Positions 22,766 to 34,343 of a stretch of DNA of 64,000 nt are shown here, piece by piece. Source of the DNA: Lumbricus terrestris (lineage: Eukaryota; Annelida; Clitellata; Crassiclitellata; Lumbricidae); the NCBI GenBank assembly GCA_949752735.1, contig OX457042.1, positions 22,086,995 to 22,150,994 of the forward strand, written 5' to 3'. Within the stretch, counting starts at the first letter, position 1. Each line of letters begins with the position of its first letter. Position numbers and translations under genes: made by a program. The notes beneath the pieces were generated by a model. It was not told where the DNA came from, did no database searches, and saw only the letters and a list, made by a program, of their open reading frames with translations.

Positions 22766-23288
22766 ACACAAGTTGTACGCTCTAATAGGCCTAGGCCTAT
22801 ACGGCGTAGGCCTATAAGTTGTGTACTCTATGCGCGGAACAATGTCATTGCTGCACCAAGACAACATTATTCCTCAGTAGGCCTAGTAACTAATAGGCCT
22901 AGACCTATTTATTAAAAGCAAAACTATGCAACCTCGTATAGGGCCTATGTGCACTGTTGAATGTAGGCAGCTATAGGGCCGGATTTAGGGTGGTGGGGAC
23001 CCATATGGGCGCTCATAATGGTGGGGGCCTTTTGACTTTTATGGAAAATTGAACGGAATAAAGTTTGCCATAATCGCATATTGATTAAACCTCTGAAAGT
23101 GAGGTCTGCGACTTAGGGTCATGGTCATTGATCATTGCTGGTCACAACTGTTTAGCCTTGGTTTTATTAAGAAATTCGTTATTAGGCCTATGACTTTTAG
23201 GCATTCTTTTGTAGGCCTAATGCTGTTAGTTTGAATTTATAAATATTAATGAATATTATCAAGTTGTATAATGCTTCCTAATTCTATA
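22766..23288. other. AT-rich spacer inside the 11.2-kb element
   Basis: Contains the truncated MITE word TAGGGCCGGATTTAGG at 22975. No gene. Confidence 0.5.
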
Positions 23289-23296
23289 GTTTAGAA

Positions 23297-24521
23297 CAGA
23301 GGTTCTCAACCGGTGTGTCGCGACACACTGGTGTGTCGCGAAGCGACCGGCGGTGTGTCGCGTAAAAGTGGTGTGTCGCTGGTGTGTCTCGAAGAATTGG
23401 TGTGTCGCCAATTCTCACAGCATACAAACGTCGTTCTTGCATTACACACTGACTTGTTCACTTAGCAGTTTCGCAGGCGTAGGCTGTGAGAATATAGTCT
23501 AATCGTAGGACTTCATTTTTCTATTCCATTTGATCGAAATTGGGAGCAGCCAAAATGTGTGCCTTATAAGCCCACACGCACTCCCTAAGTATGCCTACAG
23601 GCCCTACATTACAAAGACTACAGTAGCCTATTTGCCGTTGGCGAACGCACCGATTAAAATTTTACCCAATGCTATAACCTTCGAAAATAATGGGAAAAAT
23701 TATCATAATTATAGGAACAGAAATTTGCTATTCTGAAATTGATGACGCGGAATGGTTGGATGTGCTATAGCTGTTTGCGTATTCAGAGCGTGACAATTTA
23801 CCGATTTAAATAAGGTGGACAAAGTCCAGAGATCAGAAGTCCCAATGGTCCAAATTTTGTAACTAAAACTTACCTGTAGACCTACGTTTTCCAGTTTTCC
23901 GTTACAATAATTCGACGTTTTGAAGGGCGTTTAGTAATACTTTCGGTACCGGTAGTGTTTATAGCGACCCTTATCTCATGTGTTCTTACCTTGCCTTGAG
24001 CTATTAGAGTGGCTTGGACTATGGATAATTTACAATATTTCATGCTATTTTTTAAAATTTAAAACCGTTTTATATAACTCATATATGGCTATTTTCATTC
24101 ATTACTCTCGGTAACGGGTAAGGACCCAAGCTTAAAGTCTTCAGGCTAATGGCTGGGTTGCCACACGCAGATGTAGGCTACGTGTCGCACTCACAAAGCC
24201 TGTGGATCCTCATCTTATTATGATCCAAAGAAAATCCAGGTGCAAAAATCCAATTAATTGTTAGGTCAAAAAATTATTAACGCAGTCATAAAACGACGTA
24301 GAATCGTAAATTTATATTAGAAAAATTTGAAAATTTGAAATAATTAGAAACTAGAAAGCATTCAGTGTCGAAATCTCATTCATTCAAATTTGTAACAATT
24401 TCAAATATATAGGCTAATTAAAATTGTTGTGACGATATTCACATGACGATTACATGGTGTGTCGCGAAATTTGGTTGCAAGTTTAGGTGTGTCGCGCGCG
24501 AAAAAAGGTTGAGAACCCCTG
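23297..24521. mobile_element. non-autonomous hAT element, 1,225 bp
   Basis: Starts CAGAGGTTCTCAACC and ends GGTTGAGAACCCCTG. Exact 8-bp duplication GTTTAGAA at 23289-23296 and 24522-24529. GTGTGTCGCG words are clustered at both ends, possibly transposase sites. No transposase frame. Confidence 0.94.
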
Positions 24522-24697
24522 GTTTAGAACATCTTAACAAGGATATTAAAATATATAACCTTAGACCTTAAGGTAAGTTAAGGTAATATATGTGATCAGT
24601 TCATAGAAATCTTCACTTTGAACTTTAACTAATTATTGTTCATTGTAGTATCTTGCTAGTCATGAGTCATTGGGCACTGGCCTGGGGCATCTTGAGT

Positions 24698-24858
24698 CAG
24701 TGGCGTAGGCAAGGGGGGTTTCGGGGGTCAAAACCCCCCCATTGGCTCGGGGAAAAAATTTTAAAGGCTATTTTTCCATTTAAGTAAGAAAAAATAGCAA
24801 AAAACAGGGTTTCCGGTCATAAAACCCTCCCCATGAAAAATTCCTGGCTACGCCACTG
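24698..24858. mobile_element. hAT-type MITE, family CAGTGGCGTAGG
   Basis: Second copy of the family at 2679: starts CAGTGGCGTAGGCAAGGGG and ends GGCTACGCCACTG. Exact 8-bp duplication TCTTGAGT at 24690-24697 and 24859-24866. Confidence 0.94.
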
Positions 24859-24866
24859 TCTTGAGT

Positions 24867-25358
24867 AATGATAGAGAAACTGCAAAGAGAGATTGAGAAG
24901 AGTTGAATACAAACCAGGACTTAAAGACGAGGATAATAAATGTTTCAATTAACTGGAAATATAATGTTACAACCACTATTAGGCTACACCTGTAATTCAC
25001 AGTTTATCTTTTCATTGTAAATGTGCGGCTTATTATGTGCCATAAGTGCAAGTATACAACTCAGGCAAATACAATACAAAGGTAGGCCTACATAATTATC
25101 TAATGATGCCTTACTAGTAGAACTCCAAAATTCCTCTGACGGCAAAGGTGCACAACTCCTTGCTCTTTTAGGTAAAGGAGCACACATCTAATGATAGCTT
25201 ACAAGCAGAAGCACAAAACTCCGTTTATTGGCAAAGGTGCATATCTTGCAACTTTTCATCAAATTGTCAATTTTTTCAGAAATTGTAAGAAATTAATTTA
25301 TTTCTGCAGTAATATCATTTTGTTTTCATGCTTCATGGCACTCTCTGCAGTTATTTAA
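24867..25358. other. AT-rich spacer
   Basis: Three loose repeats of GGCAAAGGTGCACA-like words (25140-25250). A 67-codon minus frame has no motif. No gene. Confidence 0.5.
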
Positions 25359-26003
25359 CCCTCGGAGGCTAACCTGGGGTGTTTTTTTCACCTCACTGTC
25401 AGTAGCCTATTTGCCCTGAATTTTTGTATTGTTTTAAATTTTGCCATGCGCTTTTGTGTATATGTTCATAGATGATTTTTGCATAATTCCACATTTTTTT
25501 AATATTTTTTATATTGAATGCATGGTCACGTGACTGGCGTCATACGATGGCCATTGTTATTAATAATTTATTTGTGTTGAAGAGGTTTCGACGGTTATGT
25601 GCAGCCAATGCAGCTAAACTTATACCATAATTGATATCAATGTATTGAAAATGATGATAGTGATGATGATAATGAAGAGTTTGTTGATTGTAGTGATGTC
25701 TTGGAGCTAGATAATGTTGAAATCGATGATGTCATAAACCTAGCCCATGTTTTGCAACTTTGTATGTGGAAAGCATGAAACAAAGCGTTATATGTGTATG
25801 GATGACCGTAGACTCGATGATTATGTTAATATTTTAACTTAGTTAGGTTTCATAGTTTGTCATTTCCATGCTGAACTTGAATTAAGTGTCGTTTTTGATC
25901 AAACATGGTCTAATTTTATATCATAGGCCTCAAATGGTTGGGGTGAAAAATATACCCCAGGTTATCCAATATGTGATTTTTTTTATAGGTTAGCCTCCGA
26001 GGG
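25359..26003. mobile_element. piggyBac-type remnant, 645 bp
   Basis: Starts CCCTCGGAGGCTAACCTGGG and ends GGTTAGCCTCCGAGGG. The left flank is TTAA and the right TTAT (one change), matching piggyBac target and end rules. Inside, an Asp/Glu-rich frame (ENDDSDDDNEEF, near 25640) resembles the acidic N-terminus of piggyBac transposases. The catalytic part is missing. Confidence 0.75.
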
Positions 26004-26007
26004 TTAT

Positions 26008-26543
26008 GATGTGTTCACAATTCTGTTGCACCAGTAATTGCATTGTGCAAGAGGTGCAAACTTTCAAATTCGAATATCTCTGAATGATAGAAACCTATTG
26101 TTTGCACCTTTGCTTGTAAGCCCTCGATAATATTTTGTTAACTGACAAGAACATTATATCACAACAATTCCACCAAAATTATTTAAGGGACTCTAGTACA
26201 GTAACATGCAATTAGCAATTAACCGACTGAAATGCACATTATCACAAATGCATTTTTTCTTTCTGTTTGAAACACTAACACAGACATTATGATACCATCG
26301 TACACATGACGTGCACTCAATCGAATGACTTTTTAAGCTTTTGTATCACATTCTTTTCAGAAAATGAGTAGCATAATAATTATTTTGTCATCTCTTAACT
26401 CAGGTTCTTCCAAAAGTGGACTTAGGTCGTGACAGTTTTGTGCTTGCTTTTTCTCATGGTCAGCAGTAATTATCTAATTCTTCACTTGGCAAGTTGTAGA
26501 CATAATCAGGAGGAACGACTACTTGGTCATATGGCAGGTTGTA
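26008..26543. other. AT-rich spacer
   Basis: Another GTGCAAACTTTC/GCACCTTTGC word pair near 26050 recalls 25140-25250. No gene. Confidence 0.5.
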
Positions 26544-26920
26544 GTCCACCCATCCATTCATCCATTCATCCATCCATCCAACCGTCCGTCCGTACATCCA
26601 TCCATCCATTAAGTCTGTCCATCCATCCATTTATCCATCCATCCATCCATCCATTTGTCCATCCATCCACCCACCTACCAACCCATCCATCCATCTATCT
26701 ATAGATACACCCATCCATTCATCCATCCGTCAGTCCATCCATCCATTAAGTCTGTCTATTCATCCATACATCCATCCATCCATTTGTCCATCCATCCATC
26801 CATTCACCCACCTACCAGCCCATCCATCCATCTATCTATAGATCCATCTATTCATCCGTCCGTCCATCCATCCACCCACCCACTGAGCCATACATTTTGC
26901 CTGACTGCCTGTCAGTCTAT

Positions 26921-26961
<41 letters not shown>

Positions 26962-27095
26962 CATCTACCCTTTTATTCATCTGACTGTCTGCCATCTGAC
27001 TGTCTGTCATCTGACTGTCCGTCCATCTATCTATCCATCCATTCGTCTATCCATACATCCATACATTCAATCTACCAATCTGTCCATCTATCACA
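26544..27095 (+). repeat. (CCAT)n and (TATC)n array
   Basis: CCAT, CCGT and TATC tetranucleotides. An approximately 170-bp segment (ATCCATTAAGTCTGTC through CTATAGATACACC) occurs twice. All overlapping Ser/Ile/His frames are artefacts. Confidence 0.9.
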
Positions 27096-27576
27096 ATCAC
27101 ATCATTTCCACAGCACTTCTGCAAACAGTGAAGGAGCACTAGTAGCGCTAGGACCAAACAAACAGGTCCAACAATGACCGGCGTCGGAAGGTGAGAGGTC
27201 ACCAGGTCAGCGGCCAACGGGGCAAGAAACTATTAACACCTCTGTTGCACCCAGAGGATTCCCACGGGGCGCATTATGAAGAAACGACTGTTGATCGGTC
27301 ATAGACGGTCCCAGGCGATCGACCGCCCCACCCCTCTAACTGCAAGAGCAAAGCCATTAAGTCAGCAGGGTATGTCTGTCTGATTCTAAAAATAGTCTGA
27401 TTTGCCTTGAACCTCTTCTCATCTCTCTTTCATCAAATACCTTTATAGATTGCCATTGCTACGATTGTATAAATAAAACTTTTTAAATGCGTTTCTCGCA
27501 CTATGTAAAACGTCACTACCAGCCTACCAAAGTCTTCCAAAAATAGATCGCATCAAGGTCGAGACACTAAATATGT
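27096..27576. other. unassigned segment, GC-richer than its surroundings
   Basis: 27130-27350 is GC-richer than the flanks and not obviously repetitive. It might be captured host DNA inside the 11.2-kb element. No frame over 60 codons. Confidence 0.35.
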
Positions 27577-27790
27577 ATCAATTTGTCTATCTGTCTGTCG
27601 ATCGTTCGATCGATCGATCCAATCATCCATCCGTCCATCTGTCCTTCTATTCATCCATTCCATCCATCCATCCATCTCTCTTTCTCTCTGTGTGTATGTT
27701 TGTCTATCTCTCTGTGTGTCTGCCTAACGGAATCTCTATTTGTCTGTCACTGTCTATTTCTGTTTGTCTGTCTGTCTGTCTGTCTGTAGC
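27577..27790 (+). repeat. GTCT/CCAT microsatellite
   Basis: GATC, CCAT, then TGTCT units. No coding. Confidence 0.9.
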
Positions 27791-28607
27791 CTATCTCTGT
27801 ATATTTGTCATTCTGCCTGTCTGTACAGACTATCAGTGTTTAATCTAGACGTCTCTGGGGGAAGTCCCCCCCAGGATTGACATTTCGCCCCCAGACAAAT
27901 TTGACGAAATGATATTGGTTTTTAGTTACTGTTTTAATCATTTTTTCTAAATGAAGTGTTATAATATAAGCGATATTATTTATTATTATATGAATATAAT
28001 GACATTATTTACTACCATAATAATTATATGATGCTATCATGTTGCAATGAGTATAACTTACTGTAGGCTATATATTTGTATAAACACTATTTTTTCCTAA
28101 CTAAAAACAGAGATGACATCCCCTCCAGAAAAATTTGTCAAAACGATAATAGTTTTTGGTTGCTATTTACATCATTGCATTACATGAACTGTTATAATAA
28201 TATACCGTAACATTATTTACTACTATGTAGTAAATAACTATGTTGTAGTAATTATTTACTATTACAATATATGACACAATCCTGCTAAAAATTGATTATA
28301 ACTTACTGTTTATATTATGTACACATGCTATTTTTTACAACTTAATGGCTTCTCTCCAGTGCTATATATCCTTCGAATTTTAAACTGTCAAATTTCAAAA
28401 TGTTTTGGTCCTATTATTTGAACACCTAATAAAACAGCATCATTACTACACAAGGCTTCTCGATTTTGATACCGGTCTTATTAGTTCTTGGTTGATTTGT
28501 GTACCATATAATTTGGGAAAGTGTATATTGGTGATAATTGGTCAGCAATTTAGGACCATATTGGGAAACTGGAATAAGCTGATCATAGTGCTGAAAAGTC
28601 AGCTTAT

Positions 28608-28609
28608 AC

Positions 28610-28656
<47 letters not shown>
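28608..28656 (+). repeat. (ATT)n microsatellite
   Basis: Pure trinucleotide run. Confidence 0.95.
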
Positions 28657-28910
28657 AAGTAAATTTGTAGTGCACGCAAAGTCACACCGAAATGTGAATC
28701 TGAGGCGCTGATAGTCAGCCGCCAGAGGAAAATGCAGTCAGAGATCTTACGTCTTACTTACGATCTTACGTCAGACTTACGCCTGCAGTTATTCATTGGA
28801 ATAACCCAGCAACAGCAGAACTGAGCTGCTGAACTCGATACATAAAGATATTTTTATTCTAATTATAATTATTTAATATATATATACCATATTTATATTG
28901 AAATCCTAAA

Positions 28911-29300
28911 GGATGCCATTGCAATGTGGAAATTAAAAAAATTCTAATGGGCCACTGAAAAAATACAGCTATGTTGTTAAGATGACACCTTAAAATACTG
29001 CCATTGCAATTTGGAAATTAAAAAGGTTTCTAATGGGTCACTGAAAAAGTACAGCTATTTTGTTAAGATGACACCTTAAAATGCTGCCTGCCTTTGTAAT
29101 GTGGAAATTCAAAAAGTTTCTAATGGGTCACTGAAAAAGCAAAGCTATTTTGTTATGATGACACCTTAAAATGCTGCCATTGCCATGTGGAAATTCAAAA
29201 AGTTTCTAATGGGTCACTGAAAAGCACAGCTATGTTATTAAGAAGACACCTTAAAATACTGCCATTGCAATGTGAAAATTCAAAAAGTTTCTGATGGGGA
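28911..29300 (+). repeat. 85-88-bp tandem repeat, about 4.5 copies
   Basis: Units carry GCCATTGCAATGTGGAAATT, TTTCTAATGGGTCACTGAAA and GATGACACCTTAAAAT. Starts near 28915, 29000, 29176 and 29261; one unit has a small insertion. Confidence 0.9.
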
Positions 29301-29451
29301 GGGGCACATCCCCCTCCCCCTCCCCATACCCATCCCCCTCCCGGTCTCGGCGCTACGCGCATCACGAGCGTCCTTCGGACGTTCAATTGTCTCCCCCCCC
29401 CCCAGAAACCTCAATATCCCTCCCAGACGAAGGGGACTAGATTAAACAATG

Positions 29452-29550
29452 ACAGACTGTCTTTCTGTACGTATCTCTCTTTGTTTTCTCTCTGTCTGCA
29501 TGCATCTATGTCTGTATGTCCAGTGTGTTCTGTCTGCTCTGTCTGTTTGT

Positions 29551-29603
<53 letters not shown>

Positions 29604-30270
29604 TCGTCTTTCTATCTCTTATCCTGCTGTTTTTCTTGAGATCACTGTTTGTCCAGGATAATTTTTCTTCTGATCATGTTTTCTTATGGTCCTTTTTTAT
29701 TTTCTCTAGTCTAGATATATGAACTTTTATGTTGAAAAGCATAAATCGCCCATCGGTTTTATTGCAGTAGGCCTAACAATCAATTTTGTGTTCTATAAGG
29801 CTATTGTTTAGTGAGATTCAAATTCTGTTGTCGCTCACTGATTCCACATGCCTAGGCTATAGCCTATGTCTTGAAGAGGCGGTGTCTCTCATGCAGTTGA
29901 ATTAGACATTTGAAATGAACTATATATAATAGTCCAAGCTCGTATACTGGATAACGAAGAGGTGTTTTCTCACTGGTGAATGTGCAAAAGTATCGTAGTT
30001 TAAATTGCATGCTTAAATGTTTAAAGTTGAATATAGGCTATATATTAGGCTAGGCTTACGTGATTGGGGAACGGCGATCGACGGCCTCGTAAGACGCTAT
30101 AATTATTAGAAAATCTTTTCATGAATGAATAATATTGGAACGAAAATTAACTCAATTACAATTGCAAAGAATATTTATTGTTAAACATTAATACCGAGAG
30201 TTTGGCTTTTCGAAATGAATAAATGCTATTAAATACTACATACTTACTTACATTTGTCCGCATTCTTCAA
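29452..30270. other. spacer at the right side of the 11.2-kb element
   Basis: (GTCT)n at 29541-29602, then AT-rich sequence. No gene or element end seen before the TGCTGATT-rich terminus. Confidence 0.6.
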
Positions 30271-30743
30271 TCATCATTTTACCCACCGATATGCTGATTT
30301 GGCTGGTAGGTAAAATGCTGACCAGTCAGCATTGGCTAATCAGCATTTTACCCCCGGCCGATCAGCAAATCAGCAATCAGCAAATCAGCATTTTACCCGT
30401 GCCCTCTAACGTAGACCTACGTGCCGCGTGCACTCGACTATTGCGCGCCCCTATGGAGTGAGCTGTCAGCTGAGTTTTCCTAATATTCCTAAATCCACAA
30501 GATCCATGGTTGACTTTAAACATCACTGCACCTAATTCTCTGTTTGTGTTTAAGTTCTCGATAAACAGTTCGGTTGTTGACGCTCGTTAATTCCTACAGG
30601 GAGTCCGCCGGGTGCTCCGTGCCATATATACTGTCTTACCACGCTTACCATACGGATCCGTTTTGGAGAAAGAGGACGGAATGTGTGAAAGAGGGTTTTC
30701 GCACCGAGTGGGGTACGTATACAGTGGCCGCGCTCGACGTACG

Positions 30744-31009
30744 CACGGGCGGAGTTTGGTATTTGGGGGCTGAAAATTTTTCTTTCGTCGCCGAAAAAAG
30801 TTGACCTTTTTTTAGTCATCAAGTCAAAAATCTCTGGGAAATTTCTATGTATTTCCCGGCCGAAAAAGTTGATGACCTTTTTTTAGTCATCAGTTCGAAG
30901 TTTTTACGGGGGCTAAGCCTGAAAAAAGATACCATTTACACGGTAAAAACATGACCGAGGGACTTCTTGGGGGCTTAGCCCCCTTAGCCCCTGATAAACT
31001 CCGCCCATG
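30744..31009 (+). mobile_element. hAT-type MITE, family CAyGGGCGGAGTTTG
   Basis: Starts CACGGGCGGAGTTTGG and ends AAACTCCGCCCATG. Exact 8-bp duplication GACGTACG at 30736-30743 and 31010-31017. The shared GATGACCTTTTTTTAGTC module occurs twice. Second copy at 35408. Confidence 0.94.
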
Positions 31010-31017
31010 GACGTACG

Positions 31018-31695
31018 GCATAGCCTGCCTGCTAATATGACTATAATTAGGAGCTGGTTGGCTAGAACGTACGTAACTTAAAACTTATACATGTGGATAA
31101 GACTCATCTGGATGGGCTTGACGTTGTTAGGGGCTTCCATGAAGTGATCTAACTTTCCATCAGTCTTTTTCTGTGAAAGACGAACCGAGTTCAACCTACC
31201 TATAAGTACGTAGGCCTACGTACTCCTAATTGCCTTTAGCACCTCTTGCAATCGCTACATAGAACGCACAGCATCATTTTGAGTTACATAATAATTATAA
31301 AATAGCGCCATATAGTTATAGTCATGGCTGAAAGTGGTTCAGGTCTGTCCGGTTCTCAGACCCAGCATTCATTTTTTTGGCACTTGAATAAACACTGACA
31401 TTAATTTTAGCATCCTCTGGCCCAAAGAGACCCGGCAATCTTTTCAAACCACATTCAGCCCTGGTTATAGTGTCTAGATGCATAGCAGCACAATTATATT
31501 CAGCTACAGGAAAGCACAAAGCACACATAAAATTATATCCGCCGAATTCTGATAGGCCTAAAGGCTATAGGCCTACAGTAGACTAAGCAGTCGCAATTGT
31601 GGTTCACACGCGTGTATCAGGCCTGCATTATAATTTAGCAATCACGTTGCTGAAATTTCCTTGCCTTGAATCCTTGATAGGCATACATAATTTGC

Positions 31696-31698
<3 letters not shown>
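31018..31698. other. unassigned spacer
   Basis: AT-rich with TAGGCCTA words. A 68-codon minus frame at 31322-31528 has no motif. No gene. Confidence 0.5.
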
Positions 31699-31789
<91 letters not shown>

Positions 31790-31905
31790 CGAGAGGGAGG
31801 GGGAGGGGGAGGGAGAGGGGGGAGAGAGAGAGAGAGAGAGGGAGAGAGGGAGAGGGGGAGGGAGAGGGAGAGAGAGAGAGACAGAGAGAGGGAGAGGGGG
31901 AGGGA

Positions 31906-31975
<70 letters not shown>
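31699..31975 (+). repeat. (TA)n then (GA)n microsatellite
   Basis: About 40 bp of TA followed by about 235 bp of GA with GGGA interruptions. The minus-strand Leu/Ser frame is an artefact. Confidence 0.95.
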
Positions 31976-31976
<1 letters not shown>

Positions 31977-32459
31977 AAGACGACCAGTCTTTGAAGAGAG
32001 ACATCAAAAGAGATACATTTGAACGAGGATGGCAAGAAGGCCTATAAGCAATGTAAGCATAGGCCATAATATTCTATTGCATCGCCTTTAAATTTTGTGG
32101 TCTATATTTTCGCTCATAGGCCTACTTAGGCCAACTGATCGTACCAAACTGGCTATTCTATGGGTGACTCTCGTACCTTGTGGGTTCCAGCCAAATTTGG
32201 AGTTCCTCGAGGTCCTGTAGGACTTCTGGATGCACTTCTTTAGCCTATATCCTGTTTACAGCTGATAGGCCTATTCCTCTTTAGTTTGCTAATAAACACT
32301 CGGCCTCTGGTCACCTCTGCGCTGATGATGTCCAGACCTTTGTTCATGGCTCGATCCTCTTCCAAAATTTCCAATTTAAAATTGCTCTTTGCCAGACTAA
32401 ATTAAATGAGTGAATTTCTGCCGATCTCAATTGTTGGATGTCCTAAATAGGCTAAATTC

Positions 32460-32597
32460 CAGAGTGAGAATTGGGGGTTGGGACTTTCAGCCACCCCAGA
32501 CTTTCATAAAACCTCTTAGTAAAGTCTGCTTTTCACACCCAAATTCCAAGTGGATCATAGTACAAACCTCAATTATTTTTCGACAATTCTCACACTG
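32460..32597 (-). mobile_element. hAT-type MITE, family CAGnGTGAGAATTG, in the LINE
   Basis: Starts CAGAGTGAGAATTG and ends CAATTCTCACACTG, inverted relative to the copy at 6847. Flanks CTAAATTC and CTCAAATC agree at 6 of 8. It interrupts the LINE coding relict. Confidence 0.85.
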
Positions 32598-33143
32598 CTC
32601 AAATCGTCTTTTGCCCAACTCTTCCAAGACTTGATTGATGTGGATGGGAACTTGTCAACAGCTAAACTAGATAACGTCTTTTTCTTGGCAAGACAGTGGT
32701 TTCCTCAGTTTTCTATCTTGACAAAATAATGTGCGTGACCTGCCATGGGTGTCACTCTGGATGGACAATACTCTTTCCTTTTCTATGTATTATCCTATTA
32801 TCCTTATTTCTGATATCTTTCTCGATCCAGTTTCTATCATCTACGACGTTTACGTGCCATTCGACGATCTGTCTCTTCGTCAATTTTTTCTTCTATTGTT
32901 GATCATGCCTTCGTCTGTTCCTGCATTGACTACTGTAACTCATCGTCCTACCAAAACTCCGTCTGGCTACACTCCAATCAATGCTTAATGCAGCTATTCG
33001 TTTGTTAATGTCGCCTCCCTCGCTTCTCTCATATTTCGACTTTTACAACTGCACACCTTTAGTGGGGCTTAACTGCCCGGATTCAGTATAAAATTCTCTT
33101 TCGCACTTATAATATGTTTTTGGGTCAAGCTTCTCGCAACCTC

Positions 33144-33396
33144 CAGTAGCGGCGCTAGGGGGCTAGAAGGGCTAAGCTCCCCCCAAATGGTCATCCTTTT
33201 TTTACATGCAAAAATGAACATTTCCTTGCTCAGCCACCCCCTAAAAAGTCAGAATTTTTTGCGGCTAAAAGCGGAATATTATCCAGAGATTTCGACCAAA
33301 TGGCTAAACAAGGTCGTCAGAAATTGTGGCGGCTGGAAATGGAAAATTTTCCGCGGGAGTTCAGCCCCCCAAACTTAAATCCTGGCGCCGCCACTG
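33144..33396. mobile_element. hAT-type MITE, family CAGTrGCGGCGC, in the LINE
   Basis: Starts CAGTAGCGGCGCTAGG and ends CTGGCGCCGCCACTG. Flanks GCAACCTC and GCTACCAC agree at 6 of 8. The interior has AAATTTTCCGC and GGTCGTCAG words like the other G/C-edged MITEs. Confidence 0.85.
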
Positions 33397-33760
33397 GCTA
33401 CCACTGTGATCTTATTAGGCGTCACATATCTCAGCCATTATTGGACATCCTTCCCGATCTTTAGACCGTCGTCATGACCTTCTTGTACCACGACCTTGGA
33501 CTGGGCACCACAGCCCAACAATGTGTCTGATCTGCCTCTGTTGGCTCTTTGCTGTGGAGTTGCCTTCGGCCGCCTTCCTACTATAACTCGCTTTCAGATT
33601 TTAAACTGGAGGCGCTGTTGGCTGTTGCTTCTGCCAGTTGCCTTGATACTTCTTGTCCAGGAGTTCTTCGCCCTGGGAGCGCCTCTGGTTAGATTGTAGA
33701 CTTAGACTATACTGTGAGAATCGCTTTATAAATCCATAAATACAATAGAATGAAATAGGC

Positions 33761-34237
33761 AGTCGATATATATTCATTTTAGCTATTATTATGTTGACTA
33801 GGGACATTGATGGAACAGAAGTATCGTAGCAATTTTCTGCCCTCAGTGCCCTGCCTTTGAGTTCACTTGAACTTCAACCTCTTGAGCCTCAACCTCGTTG
33901 ATTCTCGACCTCTTGAACCTTGACCTCTTGAACCTCAACCTCTTGAACCTTAACCTCTTTTTTGACAGTCCAGCTAACCACCAGAGTTATTTTATACCTA
34001 TAGACTGCCACGTTCCATTCCTGAAATCATCTCAAATCTAGCTGTAATGTAAACTTTTTGGAACTTCTCTGCGCCCACAAAAACCGCGTCAGTGAGATCA
34101 ACTAATATTCACCGGCGCCATACCCAATAAAATCCGCCATAGCCAAACTGCTCCTTTCGTTCTGGTCAAAATCGGAGGAGGTCAAACCGACTAGACAGCA
34201 TGGTGCAATAGGTGGCAATATGTTATGGCGGTCTTGT
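33761..34237. other. spacer with 15-bp minisatellite
   Basis: 33868-33962 holds about six copies of CTTGAACCTCAACCT-like units. The rest is unassigned. Confidence 0.7.
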
Positions 34238-34343
34238 GGTGGTGGTGAAGGGTGGTGGTAGTAGTTGTCGTGGTGGTGGTGTGGTATGGTGTGGCATGGG
34301 GGCGGTGGTGGTGGTGGTGGTGAAGGGTGGTGGTGGTGGTGCA
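34238..34343 (+). repeat. (GGT)n microsatellite
   Basis: Degenerate GGT/GTG array. Confidence 0.9.

Larger units (their letters stand above)
27834..29451. mobile_element. candidate element with CAnTGTTTAATCTAG ends
   Basis: Left end CAGTGTTTAATCTAGACG; the right end reads CATTGTTTAATCTAG on the minus strand. Flanks ACAGACTAT and ACAGACTGT agree at 8 of 9, but they lie in GTCT/GACA repeats, so the duplication is weak. The interior holds an 85-bp tandem array and an ATT microsatellite. No transposase. Confidence 0.6.
19213..30404. mobile_element. candidate 11.2-kb inverted-repeat element with nested insertions
   Basis: The first 70 bases from 19213 are the exact reverse complement of the 70 bases ending at 30404 (GGGCACGGGTAAAATGCTG start). 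The 9-bp direct repeat TCTAACGTA flanks both ends (19204-19212 and 30405-30413). The ends are built from TGCTGATT words. At least six other elements lie inside. Outside them there is no protein frame, so no transposase was found. A 9-bp duplication with repetitive ends recalls Mutator-like elements, but that assignment is inference. Identical ends suggest recent movement. Confidence 0.8.
32130..33760 (+). pseudogene. CR1/L2-type LINE reverse-transcriptase relict
   Basis: The plus strand, read across stops and shifts, keeps landmarks of a non-LTR reverse transcriptase: FGVPRGPVGLLDALL (32195-32240, cf. GVPQGSVLGPLLF), SALMMSRP where the FYADDTQ core would be (32320), MGVTLDGQYSFLF (32745), FVCSCIDYCNSSSYQ (32905), HDLLVPRPW (33475) and the C-terminal GCCFCQLP...SPWERLWLDC part near 33640. 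About 1.3 kb of LINE remains after removing two MITEs. The tail ends TTTATAAATCCATAAATA. Long inactive. Confidence 0.78.
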
